From the NCBI RefSeq assembly GCF_001595965.1, contig NZ_LOJI01000003.1, forward strand, positions 62,001-126,000: 64,000 bases of DNA, given 5' to 3'. The translations under genes were made by a program, and so were the position numbers. The notes under the pieces are model-generated. The model was not told the DNA's origin. It ran no database searches and saw nothing but the letters and a program-made list of their open reading frames with translations. Each line of letters opens with the position of its first letter. Positions within the stretch are counted from its first letter, which is position 1. Below are positions 39,175-55,198 of the stretch, piece by piece. The stretch is from Polynucleobacter yangtzensis (GTDB taxonomy: Bacteria > Pseudomonadota > Gammaproteobacteria > Burkholderiales > Burkholderiaceae).

Positions 39175-40452
39175 ATGCAAACTCAACTCGCCCCTCAATT
39201 TGCCAACACACCGGAAGGTATCGAGGCAGCCCGTATTCTGGGCAAATGCGTTCACTGCGGATTTTGTACCGCTACCTGTCCAACCTATCAAATCCTTGGC
39301 GATGAATTAGATGGTCCGCGCGGACGTATCTACCTCATCAAACAAATCGCTGAGGGCCAAGTACCAACAGAAAAGACACGCCTGCATTTGGATCGCTGCT
39401 TAACCTGTCGTAATTGCGAAAGCACTTGCCCAAGTGGTGTGCAATACGGCAACTTAGTTGATATTGGCCGCAAATGGGCAGAAGAAAATACGCCTGAGCG
39501 TCCAATTGCTCAGCGCCTAACTCGTTGGGCCCTAAAAGAAGGTTTGACCAAGCCAGCTTTATTCAATACTGCAATGACCTTGGGTCGCTTGGTACGCCCA
39601 TTAATGCCTAGCGGTATTCAACGCAAGATCCCATTGACCCTCAATAAGGCATTGGCGAGCTCGACTGATCCATACGCAAGACCTGCAACTACGCATCAAC
39701 GCAAAATGGTTTTGCTAGAAGGCTGCGTTCAGCCAGGCATGTTGCCAAATATCAATTCAGCAACAGCACGTGTACTGAATGCATTGAAGATCCAATTGAT
39801 TAGTGCGCCAAGCGCTACTTGTTGTGGAGCTTTGCGCTATCACCTCAATGATCAAGCTGGCGGTCTCGATAATGCCAAGCAAAATATTGATGCTTGGTGG
39901 CCTTTAGTAGAGGGTGGCGTAGAAGCGATTGTGATGACAGCATCCGGTTGCGGCGTGATGGTGAGAGACTATGGACATCTGTTTGCGAATGATCCCATTT
40001 ACGCTGCCAAAGCTAAAAAGATCTCTGATTTGACTAAGGATATTTCTGAGATTCTTACTGCGTTACAAAATGAGCTTGTGCAACTGGTAGGCACCGATCC
40101 CAAATCTGGCGTGGTTTATCACCCACCCTGCACCTTGCAACACGGCCAACAAATACGTGGCAAGGTTGAGGGACTACTTTCAAGCATTGGCATCGGTGTG
40201 CGTTTATGTACGGATAGTCATCTTTGCTGTGGATCTGCAGGCACCTACTCCGTGACCCAGCCAGAACTTTCTGAACAGCTACGTAAAAACAAGCTCACCC
40301 ATCTCAATGCTGCATGCGAAGAGTCTGGAGCAGAGGTGATTGTTTCAGGAAATATTGGCTGCATTACCCATCTCCAGCAAGATGACACTCCGGTGCTGCA
40401 TTGGATTGAGATTGTCGATCAACTGGTTGCTAAATCCTCTAAGGCCTCATGA
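39175..40452 (+). CDS. glcF: Glycolate oxidase iron-sulfur subunit GlcF
   Basis: Electron-transfer subunit of glycolate dehydrogenase, 425 residues. Two 4Fe-4S motifs are seen near the N terminus: CVHCGFCTATCP and CLTCRNCESTCP. Two cysteine-rich CCG-type segments follow (ATCCGALRYHL and LCCGSAGTYSV), which bind haem or clusters in relatives. It completes glcDEF. The last four bases (ATGA) overlap the yggS start. Confidence 0.95.
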   Translation: MQTQLAPQFANTPEGIEAARILGKCVHCGFCTATCPTYQILGDELDGPRGRIYLIKQIAEGQVPTEKTRLHLDRCLTCRNCESTCPSGVQYGNLVDIGRKWAEENTPERPIAQRLTRWALKEGLTKPALFNTAMTLGRLVRPLMPSGIQRKIPLTLNKALASSTDPYARPATTHQRKMVLLEGCVQPGMLPNINSATARVLNALKIQLISAPSATCCGALRYHLNDQAGGLDNAKQNIDAWWPLVEGGVEAIVMTASGCGVMVRDYGHLFANDPIYAAKAKKISDLTKDISEILTALQNELVQLVGTDPKSGVVYHPPCTLQHGQQIRGKVEGLLSSIGIGVRLCTDSHLCCGSAGTYSVTQPELSEQLRKNKLTHLNAACEESGAEVIVSGNIGCITHLQQDDTPVLHWIEIVDQLVAKSSKAS

Positions 40453-41174
40453 ATTCCATTGTTGTTAATTTGATGCAAGTCAGAGAGCGGATTGAACTTG
40501 CCGCTCTAGCAGCAAACCGTGAGCCCGAAGAAATTGAACTCTTAGCTGTTAGCAAAACATTTCCGGCTTCAGCAGTAGAAGAAGCAATGCATGCTGGTCA
40601 ATCTGCCTTTGGAGAAAACTATGTTCAAGAGGCTGTTGAAAAAATCCAGAAGCTTGCCAAATTACGCCCTTGGTTGGTCTGGCACTTCATTGGGCCACTA
40701 CAGAGCAACAAAACCCGAGAGGTTGCGGAGCATTTTGATTGGGTTCACAGTGTTGATCGCCTCAAAATTGCAGAACGTCTCTCCGCTCAAAGAGGTGAAT
40801 TCCCTGATCTAGCCCCATTACAAGTTTGCGCACAAATCAATGTAAGCGAAGAAGACAGTAAAAGTGGCGTCTCACTGGCGGAAGTTGAAGCACTTTGTAA
40901 TGCCATCACTTCGCTACCTAATTTAGTTCTCAGGGGCTTAATGGCCATTCCTGCACCTAGCCCAAACATAGAGCAGCAACGTCAAGCGTTTGCCGCTTTA
41001 CGTGAGTGCTTTCTACAGATTCAGGCAGCCCACGCTGGTGAACTGGGATACCAGTTTTTTGACACCCTCTCTATGGGCATGTCCGATGATTTAGAAGCGG
41101 CAATCCTAGAGGGAAGTACGATGGTTCGTGTTGGCACAGCCATTTTTGGGAAGCGCGATAAGATTAACAAATGA
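40449..41174 (+). CDS. yggS: PLP homeostasis protein YggS
   Basis: Small fold-III pyridoxal-phosphate binding protein of 241 residues that keeps PLP and amino-acid pools balanced; it has no proven enzyme activity. The PLP lysine lies in ELLAVSKTFPA, followed by FGENYVQEAVEK, WHFIGPLQSNKT and SMGMSDDLEAAILEGSTMVRVGTAIFG-like C-terminal sequence (in pieces SMGMSDD and RVGTAIFG). It overlaps glcF upstream and proC downstream by four bases each. The yggS-proC pair is widespread; its fusion to glcDEF makes the run unusual. Confidence 0.95.
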   Translation: MNSIVVNLMQVRERIELAALAANREPEEIELLAVSKTFPASAVEEAMHAGQSAFGENYVQEAVEKIQKLAKLRPWLVWHFIGPLQSNKTREVAEHFDWVHSVDRLKIAERLSAQRGEFPDLAPLQVCAQINVSEEDSKSGVSLAEVEALCNAITSLPNLVLRGLMAIPAPSPNIEQQRQAFAALRECFLQIQAAHAGELGYQFFDTLSMGMSDDLEAAILEGSTMVRVGTAIFGKRDKINK

Positions 41175-42040
41175 GCACAAATAAAACCGCACAAAACAAT
41201 AGCAACGCCCACATCACATTTATTGGTGGCGGCAATATGGGGCGCGCCTTGATTAGCGGCCTCCTTGCGAACGGATTTGAGCCAAATCAAATTTCCGTTG
41301 TTGAAGCGAACGCCGTAACGGCGTTAAAGTTGTACGAAGACTATGGTGTTCAGGGTATTGGCGCTTTAGAGCAAATTGCTTTTGACTTCTCCAAAAATAA
41401 TGTCGTTGTTATGGCAATCAAGCCGCAAGACTTTAATGTTGTTGCAAAGGGGTTGGCTGCAAAACTGAAGCATGCAAGCGCACCTGGCCCACTGATCCTT
41501 AGCATCGCTGCAGGCATTCGCCTAAAAGATATGAGTCGTTGGCTGGATCACACACGCTGTGTTCGTGCCATGCCTAATACCCCTGCATTAATTGGCAAAG
41601 GCATCACTGGACTCTTTGCAGATGCAGCAGTTGATCAAGCTGATCGTGCTTTAGCAGAAACCATTTGCAATGCGGTAGGCCAAGCGGTATGGGTGTCCGA
41701 AGAAAAGCTGATGGATGCAGTCACCGCCGTATCCGGAAGTGGCCCTGCTTATGTTTTTGCCTTTTTAGAAGCGATGCAATCTGCTGGTGAGAAGCTCGGT
41801 CTTGATACAGCAACTGCACGCAAACTTGCCTATGCAACCCTTGAGGGCGCTACACAGTTGGCTCATAACTCTGATGAACATGCTGGCGTTTTGCGCGAGA
41901 GAGTTACTTCTAAGGGTGGCACCACTGCAGCAGCCTTAGATGTGATGAAGCAACAAGGCTGGCACGAGATTTTGGAAAAAGCAATTGATGCAGCAAGTCA
42001 ACGTGGCAAAGCTATGGGTGACGAGTTGGGTCAGAGCTAG
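41171..42040 (+). CDS. proC: Pyrroline-5-carboxylate reductase
   Basis: Last step of proline synthesis, using NAD(P)H. The 289-residue protein has the Rossmann motif [36 protein letters not shown], and the active-site stretch [17 protein letters not shown], then [18 protein letters not shown]. It starts inside the yggS stop (ATGA) and ends in a four-base overlap with the convergent ubiA (CTAG), so this junction has no spacer at all. Confidence 0.96.
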   Translation: MSTNKTAQNNSNAHITFIGGGNMGRALISGLLANGFEPNQISVVEANAVTALKLYEDYGVQGIGALEQIAFDFSKNNVVVMAIKPQDFNVVAKGLAAKLKHASAPGPLILSIAAGIRLKDMSRWLDHTRCVRAMPNTPALIGKGITGLFADAAVDQADRALAETICNAVGQAVWVSEEKLMDAVTAVSGSGPAYVFAFLEAMQSAGEKLGLDTATARKLAYATLEGATQLAHNSDEHAGVLRERVTSKGGTTAAALDVMKQQGWHEILEKAIDAASQRGKAMGDELGQS

Positions 42041-42900
42041 TTAATAGCCAAACCCAGCACAATTCCAAGAAATAAAAACCCGCCAAGCCAGTTGTTATGG
42101 CGGAATGCCTTAAAACAATCTTCTCTATTGCGAGTAGAAACCAGCTTTAGGTGATAGATTGCACAAGCCAAGGCCGCGAACCAGCCTAATAAAAAATAAT
42201 TACTAAGGTTGGCTAATTGCGCTACCCACACTTGGCTGATAAATAGCACTCCATAGCTCATAGCAATGGCGATAACATCGTAGCGACCAAAAGTGATAGC
42301 TGAAGTTCTTAAACCCAGACGCAAATCATCGTCGCGATCGACCATGGCATAGGCTGTGTCATAAGCAATTGCCCAGAAAATATTCCCTACAAACAAGATC
42401 CAAGCCTCTAGCGGAACGAAATCCAGAATCGCTGCGTATGCCATTGGGATACCAAACCCAAAAGCTATTCCCAAGACTGCTTGAGGCATCGCAAAGAAGC
42501 GCTTAGTGAAGGGATAAATAAAGGCAACCAGTAGCGCAAGAACTGACAGTTGCTTTGTAAATACATTCAGAGGCTGGATCAGTAAAAAAGCGATGAAAGC
42601 CAGCGCACCTGCTACAGCCACCGCCTCTTTCCCAGAAATTTTTCCACTTGTGACAGGGCGTCCCTGGGTTCTTTTAACGTGACGATCAAAGTTACGATCA
42701 GCGTAGTCGTTAATAGCACAACCCGCGCTACGCATGAGAAACGTACCTAGAGTAAAAATCAACAAGATAGATAAATCAGGAATACCGCTACTGGCTAACC
42801 AGAGAGCCCAGAGCGTAGGCCACAACAGCAATAGCGTACCAATAGGTTTGTCTAACCTAATTAAATACCCATAAGAAATGAAACGCTCTTTTAAGCTCAT
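42037..42900 (-). CDS. ubiA: 4-hydroxybenzoate octaprenyltransferase
   Basis: Membrane prenyltransferase that joins the polyprenyl chain to 4-hydroxybenzoate in ubiquinone synthesis. The 287-residue protein has about eight membrane segments and the two Asp-rich motifs that bind Mg-diphosphate: [11 protein letters not shown] and [33 protein letters not shown] is at the N terminus. It follows recG after ten bases on the minus strand and overlaps the end of proC. Confidence 0.96.
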   Translation of the reverse strand: MSLKERFISYGYLIRLDKPIGTLLLLWPTLWALWLASSGIPDLSILLIFTLGTFLMRSAGCAINDYADRNFDRHVKRTQGRPVTSGKISGKEAVAVAGALAFIAFLLIQPLNVFTKQLSVLALLVAFIYPFTKRFFAMPQAVLGIAFGFGIPMAYAAILDFVPLEAWILFVGNIFWAIAYDTAYAMVDRDDDLRLGLRTSAITFGRYDVIAIAMSYGVLFISQVWVAQLANLSNYFLLGWFAALACAIYHLKLVSTRNREDCFKAFRHNNWLGGFLFLGIVLGLAIN

Positions 42901-42910
42901 GAAGTAATTA

Positions 42911-44998
42911 TCAAGCTTTTAGAAACTCTGCACGAGATCCAAGCCAGCGCTCTAGGTGTCGCTCCACCAGATCGGCGTGCTCGGCAAGTAATCGGTCAGC
43001 CGCCTGCTGCGCAAGCTCAATTAACCAGGCATCGCGTTGGAGGTCTACAAAGCGCAACATGGCATCGCCTGACTGCTTGGCACCGAGCAACTCGCCGGGG
43101 CCGCGTAGCGATAAATCACGTTCGGCAATCACAAATCCATCTGATGTCTCACGCAAAGTTTGTAAACGTTCTTTGGCGGCCATTGAAAGTGGCTCTGCAT
43201 ACATCAAGATGCAGACTGAATCCACGGCCCCCCTACCAACGCGCCCACGTAATTGATGAATCTGGGCATAACCAAAACGCTCCGCATGCTCAATCACCAT
43301 TAATGCAGCGTTAGGCACATCAACCCCAACCTCAATCACCGTAGTGGCGACCAGAAGTTGAATTTCATTTGCTTTGAAGGCAGCCATCACTGCCGCTTTT
43401 TCTTCTGCTTTTAATCTGCCATGCACCAAGCCTACTTTAAAGTCAGGCAAGGCTTGCGTCAGCTGCTCAAAGCTTTCTGTTGCTGTTTGTAATTGCAGCG
43501 CTTCAGACTCTTCGATGAGCGGACAAACCCAATAGGCCTGAAGCCCTTTTGATAACCAACTTTGTAGTCCGCCAATCACTTCATCACGGCGACTAGCTTT
43601 GACTACTTTGGTGGCAATTGGTTTGCGCCCTGGAGGTAATTCATCAATGACAGAAACATCCAGGTCGGCGTAATACGTCATTGCTAATGTTCTAGGTATG
43701 GGAGTTGCAGACATCATTAACTGATGACAATAAAACAATTCTGATCCAACACGTTGCTGAATCTCTAAACGCTGCCTTACCCCAAAGCGATGTTGCTCAT
43801 CAATGACTGCTAAGCCAAGTTTGGCAAAGCTCACGCTTTCTTGAATAAGCGCATGTGTACCAATAATGAGCTGAGCTTGCCCATTCTCAATCACCTCTTG
43901 CGCCAGTCGTTTCTCTTTAGCTTTTAAGCTGCCGGATAACCAAGCGATTTTTACCCCCAAAGGCTCAAACCATTCCTTCATCTTTAGATAATGTTGCTCA
44001 GCCAAAATCTCTGTAGGCGCCATGATGGCGGCTTGATAGCCGTGATCCATGACCCGCGCTGCAGACAAGGCAGCCACTACCGTCTTACCACTACCGACAT
44101 CGCCTTGGAGTAGGCGATTCATAGGAAACGACTTGGAGAGATCCCTGCTAATTTCTGACCAAACGCGATCTTGCGCATTCGTTAATTTAAAAGGCAATAC
44201 TTTCAGCAAGCTCTCCTCAAAAGATTGCTCTCTAGTTTTATCTTTACCTTCTTCCTGAACTTTTGCAAAGCTTGGTGCATTTCGTTCACGACGAATCGCG
44301 TGCGCTCGCTTTAAAGAAATTTGCTGAGCCAGCAACTCTTCAAATTGCACCCTGCGCCAGGCGGGATGCGTACGCTCTAACAATGATTGAGTATTGGCAT
44401 CAGCGGGAGGCTGATGCAAATAGGTAATTGCAGACTGCAAACTGGGCCAATCATTACTGGGCAATAGCTCTGCCATCAGTTTTTTAGGTAAGAACTCTGC
44501 CAAGCTCTCTTGCAAACTAGGGTCACGCAAAGCTTGTGTAACTGCTTTACGAATAACAGTCTGTGAAACGCCAACGCTTGCTGGATAGACTGGAGTAAGG
44601 CTATTTGGTAACGGCGCATCTGGAGCTACAGCGCGTACATTCGGGTGAACCATCTCCGAGCCTTGGAAACCATCTCGCACCTCGCCACGCACTCGAACAT
44701 GGACGCCGACCGCCATCTGTTTTTGCTGGCTGGGGTAGAAATTGAGAAAGCGCAGATTCAGAGTCTCGGTCTCATCCTCAATAGTGACAATCATCTGTCT
44801 TCTGGGCCGAAATAAGACTTGGTTACGAATCACGACACCCTGGGTCTGGGCCGAGGCAAACCTACCCTGGGCAATGGCTTCTTCAATAGTGAGCAACTCT
44901 GTCTCATCCTCATAACGGGATGGCAAGTGCAAAGCAAGGGCCATAGGGCTGTCTAAACCCATTTTTTGGAGTGTGCTTGGCGCTTGTTTAGTAGTCAT
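42911..44998 (-). CDS. recG: ATP-dependent DNA helicase RecG
   Basis: Branch-migration helicase that regresses stalled replication forks. The 695-residue protein has an N-terminal wedge/OB domain (about 50-150). Helicase motifs follow: Walker [15 protein letters not shown], motif [15 protein letters not shown], motif [11 protein letters not shown], and motif [12 protein letters not shown]. Length and order fit RecG throughout. It is divergent from queA with 30 bases between starts. Confidence 0.97.
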   Translation of the reverse strand: MTTKQAPSTLQKMGLDSPMALALHLPSRYEDETELLTIEEAIAQGRFASAQTQGVVIRNQVLFRPRRQMIVTIEDETETLNLRFLNFYPSQQKQMAVGVHVRVRGEVRDGFQGSEMVHPNVRAVAPDAPLPNSLTPVYPASVGVSQTVIRKAVTQALRDPSLQESLAEFLPKKLMAELLPSNDWPSLQSAITYLHQPPADANTQSLLERTHPAWRRVQFEELLAQQISLKRAHAIRRERNAPSFAKVQEEGKDKTREQSFEESLLKVLPFKLTNAQDRVWSEISRDLSKSFPMNRLLQGDVGSGKTVVAALSAARVMDHGYQAAIMAPTEILAEQHYLKMKEWFEPLGVKIAWLSGSLKAKEKRLAQEVIENGQAQLIIGTHALIQESVSFAKLGLAVIDEQHRFGVRQRLEIQQRVGSELFYCHQLMMSATPIPRTLAMTYYADLDVSVIDELPPGRKPIATKVVKASRRDEVIGGLQSWLSKGLQAYWVCPLIEESEALQLQTATESFEQLTQALPDFKVGLVHGRLKAEEKAAVMAAFKANEIQLLVATTVIEVGVDVPNAALMVIEHAERFGYAQIHQLRGRVGRGAVDSVCILMYAEPLSMAAKERLQTLRETSDGFVIAERDLSLRGPGELLGAKQSGDAMLRFVDLQRDAWLIELAQQAADRLLAEHADLVERHLERWLGSRAEFLKA

Positions 44999-45028
44999 CG
45001 TTAAAATCTAATACCTGATGGTAATGCT

Positions 45029-47229
<2,201 letters not shown>

Positions 47230-47363
47230 TAGCCCTACAGGGGGCTCAACCCCCTTCAAATCACCTCCAAAGCCCCACACAGTTTAGAATTGCGGGTTAC
47301 GGCCCAAGGTTCAAAGGTCGAAAAACTCAGCAGTTTTTAATTGGTAATTAATGGAGGTTTTGT

Positions 47364-47690
47364 ATGTGGATTAGTAACGCTTTTGCCCAAGCTCCTGCAG
47401 CGGGCGCAGATTCCGGTGGCTTGATGAGCTTCCTCCCTTTGATTTTGATGTTTGCAGTTTTGTACTTCATCATGATTCGCCCACAAATGAAGCGTCAAAA
47501 AGAAACTAAAGCAATGCTTGAGTCATTAGGCGTTGGCGATGAAGTAGTTACTGTTGGCGGCATTATGGGCAAAGTAACAGCACTCAAGGACCAAGTAGTG
47601 ACCGTTGAAATTTCTGCTGGTACTGAAGTACAAATGCAAAAAGGTGCCATCACTACAGTATTGCCAAAAGGCACACTGAAGTCTGCTTAA
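47364..47690 (+). CDS. yajC: Preprotein translocase subunit YajC
   Basis: Small inner-membrane partner of SecDF and the SecYEG channel. The 108-residue protein has one membrane segment (about 21-42, LMSFLPLILMFAVLYFIMI) and then RPQMKRQKETKAMLESLGVG. A cytoplasmic domain follows with EVVTVGGIMGKVTALKDQVV. GGAGG sits directly upstream of the start. A gap of 134 bases separates it from tgt, so it may have its own promoter. secD follows after 38 bases. Confidence 0.95.
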   Translation: MWISNAFAQAPAAGADSGGLMSFLPLILMFAVLYFIMIRPQMKRQKETKAMLESLGVGDEVVTVGGIMGKVTALKDQVVTVEISAGTEVQMQKGAITTVLPKGTLKSA

Positions 47691-47728
47691 TGCATCCGCT
47701 TAATTTGTTTGTTTAAAAGTATCTCAAT

Positions 47729-49588
47729 ATGAATCGCTATCCTCTCTGGAAATATCTAGTTATCGCCATTGCATTACTGATTGGCGGACTATATTCATTA
47801 CCCAATTTCTATGGTGAGGCTCCAGCGGTTCAAGTCTCGTCTGCCAAACCAACCATCAAGGTTGATTTGGCAACACAGGCTCGGGTTGAAAAAATCCTGA
47901 CTGAAGCGAACATTGGCAACACTGGCATCTTCTTTGAAGTTGCTGGCAATGTAGGCTCAATCAAGGTTCGCTTTAATAACACCGATATTCAATTGCGTGC
48001 ACGCGATCTCTTGCAACAAAAATTGAATAATGATCAAAATGATCCCAACTACACCGTTGCATTAAATTTACTTTCCAATACACCAGGATGGCTTAATGCA
48101 ATCAATGCATTGCCAATGCCTTTAGGACTTGACTTACGTGGTGGCGTGTACTTCCTTCTACAGGTAGACATGAAAGGCGCCGTTCAGAAGAAGGTTACTT
48201 CTTTAGCAACGGATATTCGCAGTCAATTACGCGACAAAAATATTCGTCATCAAGGCATTGAGCGTGGCGCTGACTTCATTTCCATTAGCTTTGGCAGCAC
48301 TGCTGATGCTGAGGCAGCTCGCTCTGTATTAATGACAGCGCAACCGGAATTAGTTTGGCAGGTTAAGCCTGCCGGGCTTTCACCAAAAGTAATCGGTGAA
48401 TTTAAGCCCACTGCATTAAAAGAAATTCAAGATAACGCTGTTAAGCAAAACATTATCACATTGAATAAACGCGTAAATGAACTCGCGGTTAAAGAGCCCG
48501 TCATTCAGCAACAAGGTGCTGAGCGTATTGTGGTGCAACTACCAGGCGTACAAGATACAGCGCGTGCTAAAGACATTATTGGCCGTACAGCCACACTCGA
48601 ATCACGCTTAGCTGATCCACTCGTATCCACTATCGCTCTAGGCGAAACTCCTCCTCCAGGTATGGATACTTTCCGCTTCGGTGAAAACCGTTTGGGTGTA
48701 TTCAAAAAATCAGTGATCTTTAGCGGTGATCGCATTACCGATGCAAGCGCTGGCTTTGATCAAAATCAACGCCCTGCTGTCAATATCTCCTTAGATGCGG
48801 CTGGTGGTCGCGTGATGCAAGAAGTGACTCGTGAAAACATTGGCAAACCAATGGGCATGATCTTGTTTGAAAAAGGCAAAGGTGAAGTGCTCACGATAGC
48901 TACCATTCAAAGTGAATTTGGTTCTAAGTTCCAGATCACTGGTCAACCTACTACCGAGAGCGCCAATGACTTAGCCCTCTTGTTACGCGCAGGCTCATTA
49001 GCAGCGCCAATGGAAATCATTGAAGAACGCACTATCGGACCAAGCTTGGGTGCTGAAAACATTGAGAAAGGCTTTAAGTCTCTCTTAATTGGTTTTGGTG
49101 CTATTGCTATCTTTATGATGGCTTACTACCTCTTATTTGGAACATTCTCAGTTGTGGCGTTAGCAGTCAATCTGCTCTTGCTCATTTCGGTACTTTCCAT
49201 GTTGCAAGCCACGCTCACCTTGCCTGGTATTGCAGCGATGGCTTTAGCGCTTGGTATGGCGATTGACTCTAACGTGTTGATCAACGAACGTATTCGCGAA
49301 GAGTTGCGTAATGGCGCAGCTCCACAAACAGCCATTGCTGTAGGCTTCGACAAAGCCTGGGCAACCATTCTAGACTCAAACGTCACCACTTTAATTGCTG
49401 GTCTAGCCTTGTTAGCATTTGGCTCTGGTCCTATTAAAGGATTCGCAGTAGTTCACTGCTTAGGTATTCTGACTTCAATGTTCTCGGCTGTCTTCTTTTC
49501 ACGTGGCCTTGTTAATCTTTGGTACGGCAGACACAAGAAGATTCAAAAACTCGCTATCGGCCAAGTTTGGCGCCCACAGGAGAAATAA
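47729..49588 (+). CDS. secD: Protein translocase subunit SecD
   Basis: Inner-membrane protein with a large periplasmic domain that uses the proton gradient to help pull secreted proteins through SecYEG. The 619-residue protein has TM1 near the N terminus, the D1 motif LGLDLRGGVYFLLQVD, and a periplasmic base and head. A five-helix RND-type membrane block follows (GFKSLLIGFGAIAIFMMAYY, then AMALALGMAIDSNVLINERI). Length is as expected. secF follows with a three-base gap. Confidence 0.97.
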   Translation: MNRYPLWKYLVIAIALLIGGLYSLPNFYGEAPAVQVSSAKPTIKVDLATQARVEKILTEANIGNTGIFFEVAGNVGSIKVRFNNTDIQLRARDLLQQKLNNDQNDPNYTVALNLLSNTPGWLNAINALPMPLGLDLRGGVYFLLQVDMKGAVQKKVTSLATDIRSQLRDKNIRHQGIERGADFISISFGSTADAEAARSVLMTAQPELVWQVKPAGLSPKVIGEFKPTALKEIQDNAVKQNIITLNKRVNELAVKEPVIQQQGAERIVVQLPGVQDTARAKDIIGRTATLESRLADPLVSTIALGETPPPGMDTFRFGENRLGVFKKSVIFSGDRITDASAGFDQNQRPAVNISLDAAGGRVMQEVTRENIGKPMGMILFEKGKGEVLTIATIQSEFGSKFQITGQPTTESANDLALLLRAGSLAAPMEIIEERTIGPSLGAENIEKGFKSLLIGFGAIAIFMMAYYLLFGTFSVVALAVNLLLLISVLSMLQATLTLPGIAAMALALGMAIDSNVLINERIREELRNGAAPQTAIAVGFDKAWATILDSNVTTLIAGLALLAFGSGPIKGFAVVHCLGILTSMFSAVFFSRGLVNLWYGRHKKIQKLAIGQVWRPQEK

Positions 49589-49591
49589 GCC

Positions 49592-50566
49592 ATGGAATTT
49601 TTCCGGATCAAAAAAGATATTCCCTTCATGCGCCATGCATTGGTGCTCAATGCGATTTCTTTAATTACTTTTTTAGCGGCTGTCTTTTTCCTCTGGCATA
49701 ACGGCCTGCACCTCTCCATCGAATTTACTGGTGGCACGGTTATGGAAGTTAGCTATCCACAAACTGCGCCACTAGACTCCATTCGCTCAAAAGTTGAGAA
49801 GCTTGGTTACGCAGATACCCAAATTCAAAACTTTGGTAGCTCACGCGACGTGATGATTCGCCTGCCTTTACAAAAAGATGCTGAAGGCAAACTCATCTCC
49901 TCCGCTGATCAAAGTACAGCAGTAATGCAAGCGCTAGATCCAGCAGCAACTGGTGTAAAGCTCCAGCGTGTTGAATTTGTTGGTCCACAAGTTGGTCGTG
50001 AGCTAGCAATAGATGGATTAATGGCATTGCTATTTGTGATTATTGGCATTGTGGTTTACCTCTCATTCCGCTTTGAGTGGAAATTTGCGGTTGCCGGCAT
50101 CATCGCGAACTTACATGACATTGTCATCATCTTGGGTTTCTTTGCCTTCTTCCAATGGGAGTTCTCACTCTCAGTTTTGGCAGCGGTGCTCGCGGTTCTA
50201 GGCTACTCAGTAAACGAATCCGTGGTGATCTTTGACCGTATTCGCGAAAACTTCCGCAAATACCGCAAGATGAATACCCGTGAAATCATCGATAACGCAA
50301 TCACCAGCACTATCAGTCGCACTGTTATTACTCACGGCAGTACAGAGATGATGGTTTTGGCTATGCTTATCTTCGGCGGCCCAACGCTCTTCTACTTTGC
50401 TTTGGCGCTGACCATTGGTATTTTGTTTGGTATTTACTCTTCAGTCTTCGTTGCTGCAGCGCTAGCTATGTGGCTTGGTGTTACACGAGAAGATTTGGTG
50501 AAGGGCGATAAAAAGCCTGATGACGAAGCACGCAAAGATGACCCTAACTACGGGGCGCGGGTTTAA
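49592..50566 (+). CDS. secF: Protein translocase subunit SecF
   Basis: Partner of SecD, 324 residues with six membrane segments. It has HLSIEFTGGTVMEVSYPQTA in the first periplasmic loop, then RFEWKFAVAGIIANLHDIVI and GYSVNESVVIFDRIRENFRK, which are family hallmarks. The C-terminal tail is charged. It ends the yajC-secD-secF run and is convergent with waaA after nine bases. Confidence 0.97.
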   Translation: MEFFRIKKDIPFMRHALVLNAISLITFLAAVFFLWHNGLHLSIEFTGGTVMEVSYPQTAPLDSIRSKVEKLGYADTQIQNFGSSRDVMIRLPLQKDAEGKLISSADQSTAVMQALDPAATGVKLQRVEFVGPQVGRELAIDGLMALLFVIIGIVVYLSFRFEWKFAVAGIIANLHDIVIILGFFAFFQWEFSLSVLAAVLAVLGYSVNESVVIFDRIRENFRKYRKMNTREIIDNAITSTISRTVITHGSTEMMVLAMLIFGGPTLFYFALALTIGILFGIYSSVFVAAALAMWLGVTREDLVKGDKKPDDEARKDDPNYGARV

Positions 50567-50575
50567 GTCAGTAAT

Positions 50576-53373
<2,798 letters not shown>

Positions 53374-53396
53374 TTAGGATGGCTATACTTGATCCC

Positions 53397-54011
53397 ATGA
53401 AACTTATCGGATCCCTCACCAGCCCCTATGTACGCAAAGTACGCATTGTTTTTAACGAGAAAAAGGTCGATGTTGACCTCGAATTAGAGAATGTTTGGGC
53501 CGCAGACACCAAAATAGGTGCCACAAACCCCCTAGGGAAGGTTCCTTGCCTTATTTCTGACGATGGGGATGCTATCTACGACTCCCGTGTCATCGCAGAG
53601 TACGCAGATGGCCTAAGCCCTGTCAGCAAGCTTATTCCCGCCGATAACCGGGAGCGTGCCGCTGTTAAAACCTGGGAAGCCCTGGCTGACGGAATTATGG
53701 ATGCCGGTATTTTGGCTCGTTTAGAGCGTACCCTGCGCCCAGCAGAGCAGCAAAGCCAAACTTGGTATGACCGCCAAATGGGCAAGATCGATGCTGCCCT
53801 TCGCGAGATGTCGGAGCAACTCGGTGAAAACCCATGGTGTCATGGTAATCAAATGACCTTAGCGGATATCGCTGTTGGTTGCGCCATTGGTTATTTATTG
53901 TTTCGCTTTCCTGAAGTGAAATGGCAAGCACAATATTCCAACCTAGATCGCTTGTATCAGAAATTATTGCAGCGACCATCGTTTATGGAAACTGTACCGC
54001 CTGCTGCTTAA
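53397..54011 (+). CDS. Glutathione S-transferase family protein
   Basis: Protein of 204 residues with an N-terminal thioredoxin-like GST domain (MKLIGSLTSPYVRKVRIVFN; glutathione contacts in NPLGKVPCLISDDG and IYDSRVIAEY) and an all-helical C-terminal domain. The SPYVRKV opening puts a Ser at the usual catalytic place. The substrate is unknown. I chose the ATG at 53397; a TATACT-like -10 lies just upstream. It is followed by a terminator shared with the convergent mnmA. Confidence 0.92.
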   Translation: MKLIGSLTSPYVRKVRIVFNEKKVDVDLELENVWAADTKIGATNPLGKVPCLISDDGDAIYDSRVIAEYADGLSPVSKLIPADNRERAAVKTWEALADGIMDAGILARLERTLRPAEQQSQTWYDRQMGKIDAALREMSEQLGENPWCHGNQMTLADIAVGCAIGYLLFRFPEVKWQAQYSNLDRLYQKLLQRPSFMETVPPAA

Positions 54012-54030
54012 TCAACTTATTACTTAAATA

Positions 54031-54060
54031 AAAAAGCCAATCAAAACTGATTGGCTTTTT
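54031..54060. terminator. Bidirectional terminator between GST gene and mnmA
   Basis: A 13-base-pair stem AAAAAGCCAATCA / TGATTGGCTTTTT (54031-54043 and 54048-54060) has loop AAAC, giving a U tract in both directions. Confidence 0.88.
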
Positions 54061-54082
54061 TGTATCCGATGGCTGATGAAAT

Positions 54083-55198
54083 TTATGCGGAGATAATTCC
54101 ACCGCCTAAACAAATTTCACCGTCATAGAGAACGGCTGATTGTCCGGGTGTTACCGCCCACTGCGCATCCGGAAAGCTTAATTCAAAGCTTTGCGTATCA
54201 TTGCCGGTAATTAAAGTGCAAGCTGAATCAGCTTGACGATAACGCGTCTTAGCGGAATAGCTTCCCGGCATTGGCGCTGCGCCAGATACCCAGCTAGCGT
54301 CCATTGCAGAAAGCTTATGAGCCAATAGCCACGGGTGCTCATGGCCCTGTGCTACATACAGAGTGTTATTTGGAATATCTTTACGCGCCACATACCAAGC
54401 ATCACCATTACCATCCTGACTGCCTCCCAAACCAATGCCTTTGCGCTGACCTAAGGTAAAAAATGCTAGGCCCATATGCTCACCAACAGTCTTACCTTCT
54501 GGCGTCTTAATAGGGCCAGGTATACGAGGTAAATAGCGGTTTAAGAATTCTCTAAAAGGACGTTCACCAATAAAACAAATTCCAGTAGAGTCTTTTTTCT
54601 TTGCATTGTGCAAACCAATTTGCTCGGCAATTTTTCTCACTTCCGTTTTAGGAATTTCTCCCAGCGGAAACATGACGTTTGCCAATTGCTGCTGCGTTAA
54701 GCGATGCAAGAAATAACTTTGGTCTTTGCTCGTATCAACTGCCTTTAATAGCTGGACTTTTCCACCCTCATGACGCACACGTGCATAGTGCCCAGTAGCA
54801 ATCGCATCCGCACCCAAACTCATGGCGTGATCTAGGAATGCTTTGAACTTAATTTCGGCATTACATAAAACGTCGGGATTAGGTGTTCGCCCTGCAGCGT
54901 ATTCGCGCAAAAAATCGGCAAATACACGTTCACGGTATTCAGCTGCGAAATTGACGGCTTCAACGTCTATGCCGATCATATCGGCCACCGAAACCACATC
55001 TAGCCAGTCCTGGCGAGCAGAACAGTACTCGTCGTTGTCATCATCTTCCCAATTCTTCATAAAAAGGCCAATAACTTCAAAGCCTTGCTCCTTGAGCATC
55101 CAGGCGGCAACCGACGAATCCACCCCTCCAGACATGCCAATAACGACTTTCTTGGTCTGGGACGACGGGATTGCGGAAGAATTGAGCGGGATCATCAA
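54083..55198 (-). CDS. mnmA: tRNA-specific 2-thiouridylase MnmA
   Basis: Puts sulfur on U34 of tRNAs for Lys, Glu and Gln. The 371-residue protein has an ATP-pyrophosphatase loop SGGVDSS (23-29) and catalytic cysteines C112 (LCNAEIKF) and C208 ([11 protein letters not shown]). [10 protein letters not shown]-like [14 protein letters not shown] follows. The first two codons are both ATG; either may be used. It is convergent with the GST gene and divergent from pntAA. Confidence 0.96.
   Translation of the reverse strand: MMIPLNSSAIPSSQTKKVVIGMSGGVDSSVAAWMLKEQGFEVIGLFMKNWEDDDNDEYCSARQDWLDVVSVADMIGIDVEAVNFAAEYRERVFADFLREYAAGRTPNPDVLCNAEIKFKAFLDHAMSLGADAIATGHYARVRHEGGKVQLLKAVDTSKDQSYFLHRLTQQQLANVMFPLGEIPKTEVRKIAEQIGLHNAKKKDSTGICFIGERPFREFLNRYLPRIPGPIKTPEGKTVGEHMGLAFFTLGQRKGIGLGGSQDGNGDAWYVARKDIPNNTLYVAQGHEHPWLLAHKLSAMDASWVSGAAPMPGSYSAKTRYRQADSACTLITGNDTQSFELSFPDAQWAVTPGQSAVLYDGEICLGGGIISA

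Noticed and set aside
47238-47256. GGGGG / CCCCC hairpin after tgt as a terminator
   Set aside because: A five-pair stem without a T run; the yajC-secDF genes are normally co-transcribed with tgt in relatives.
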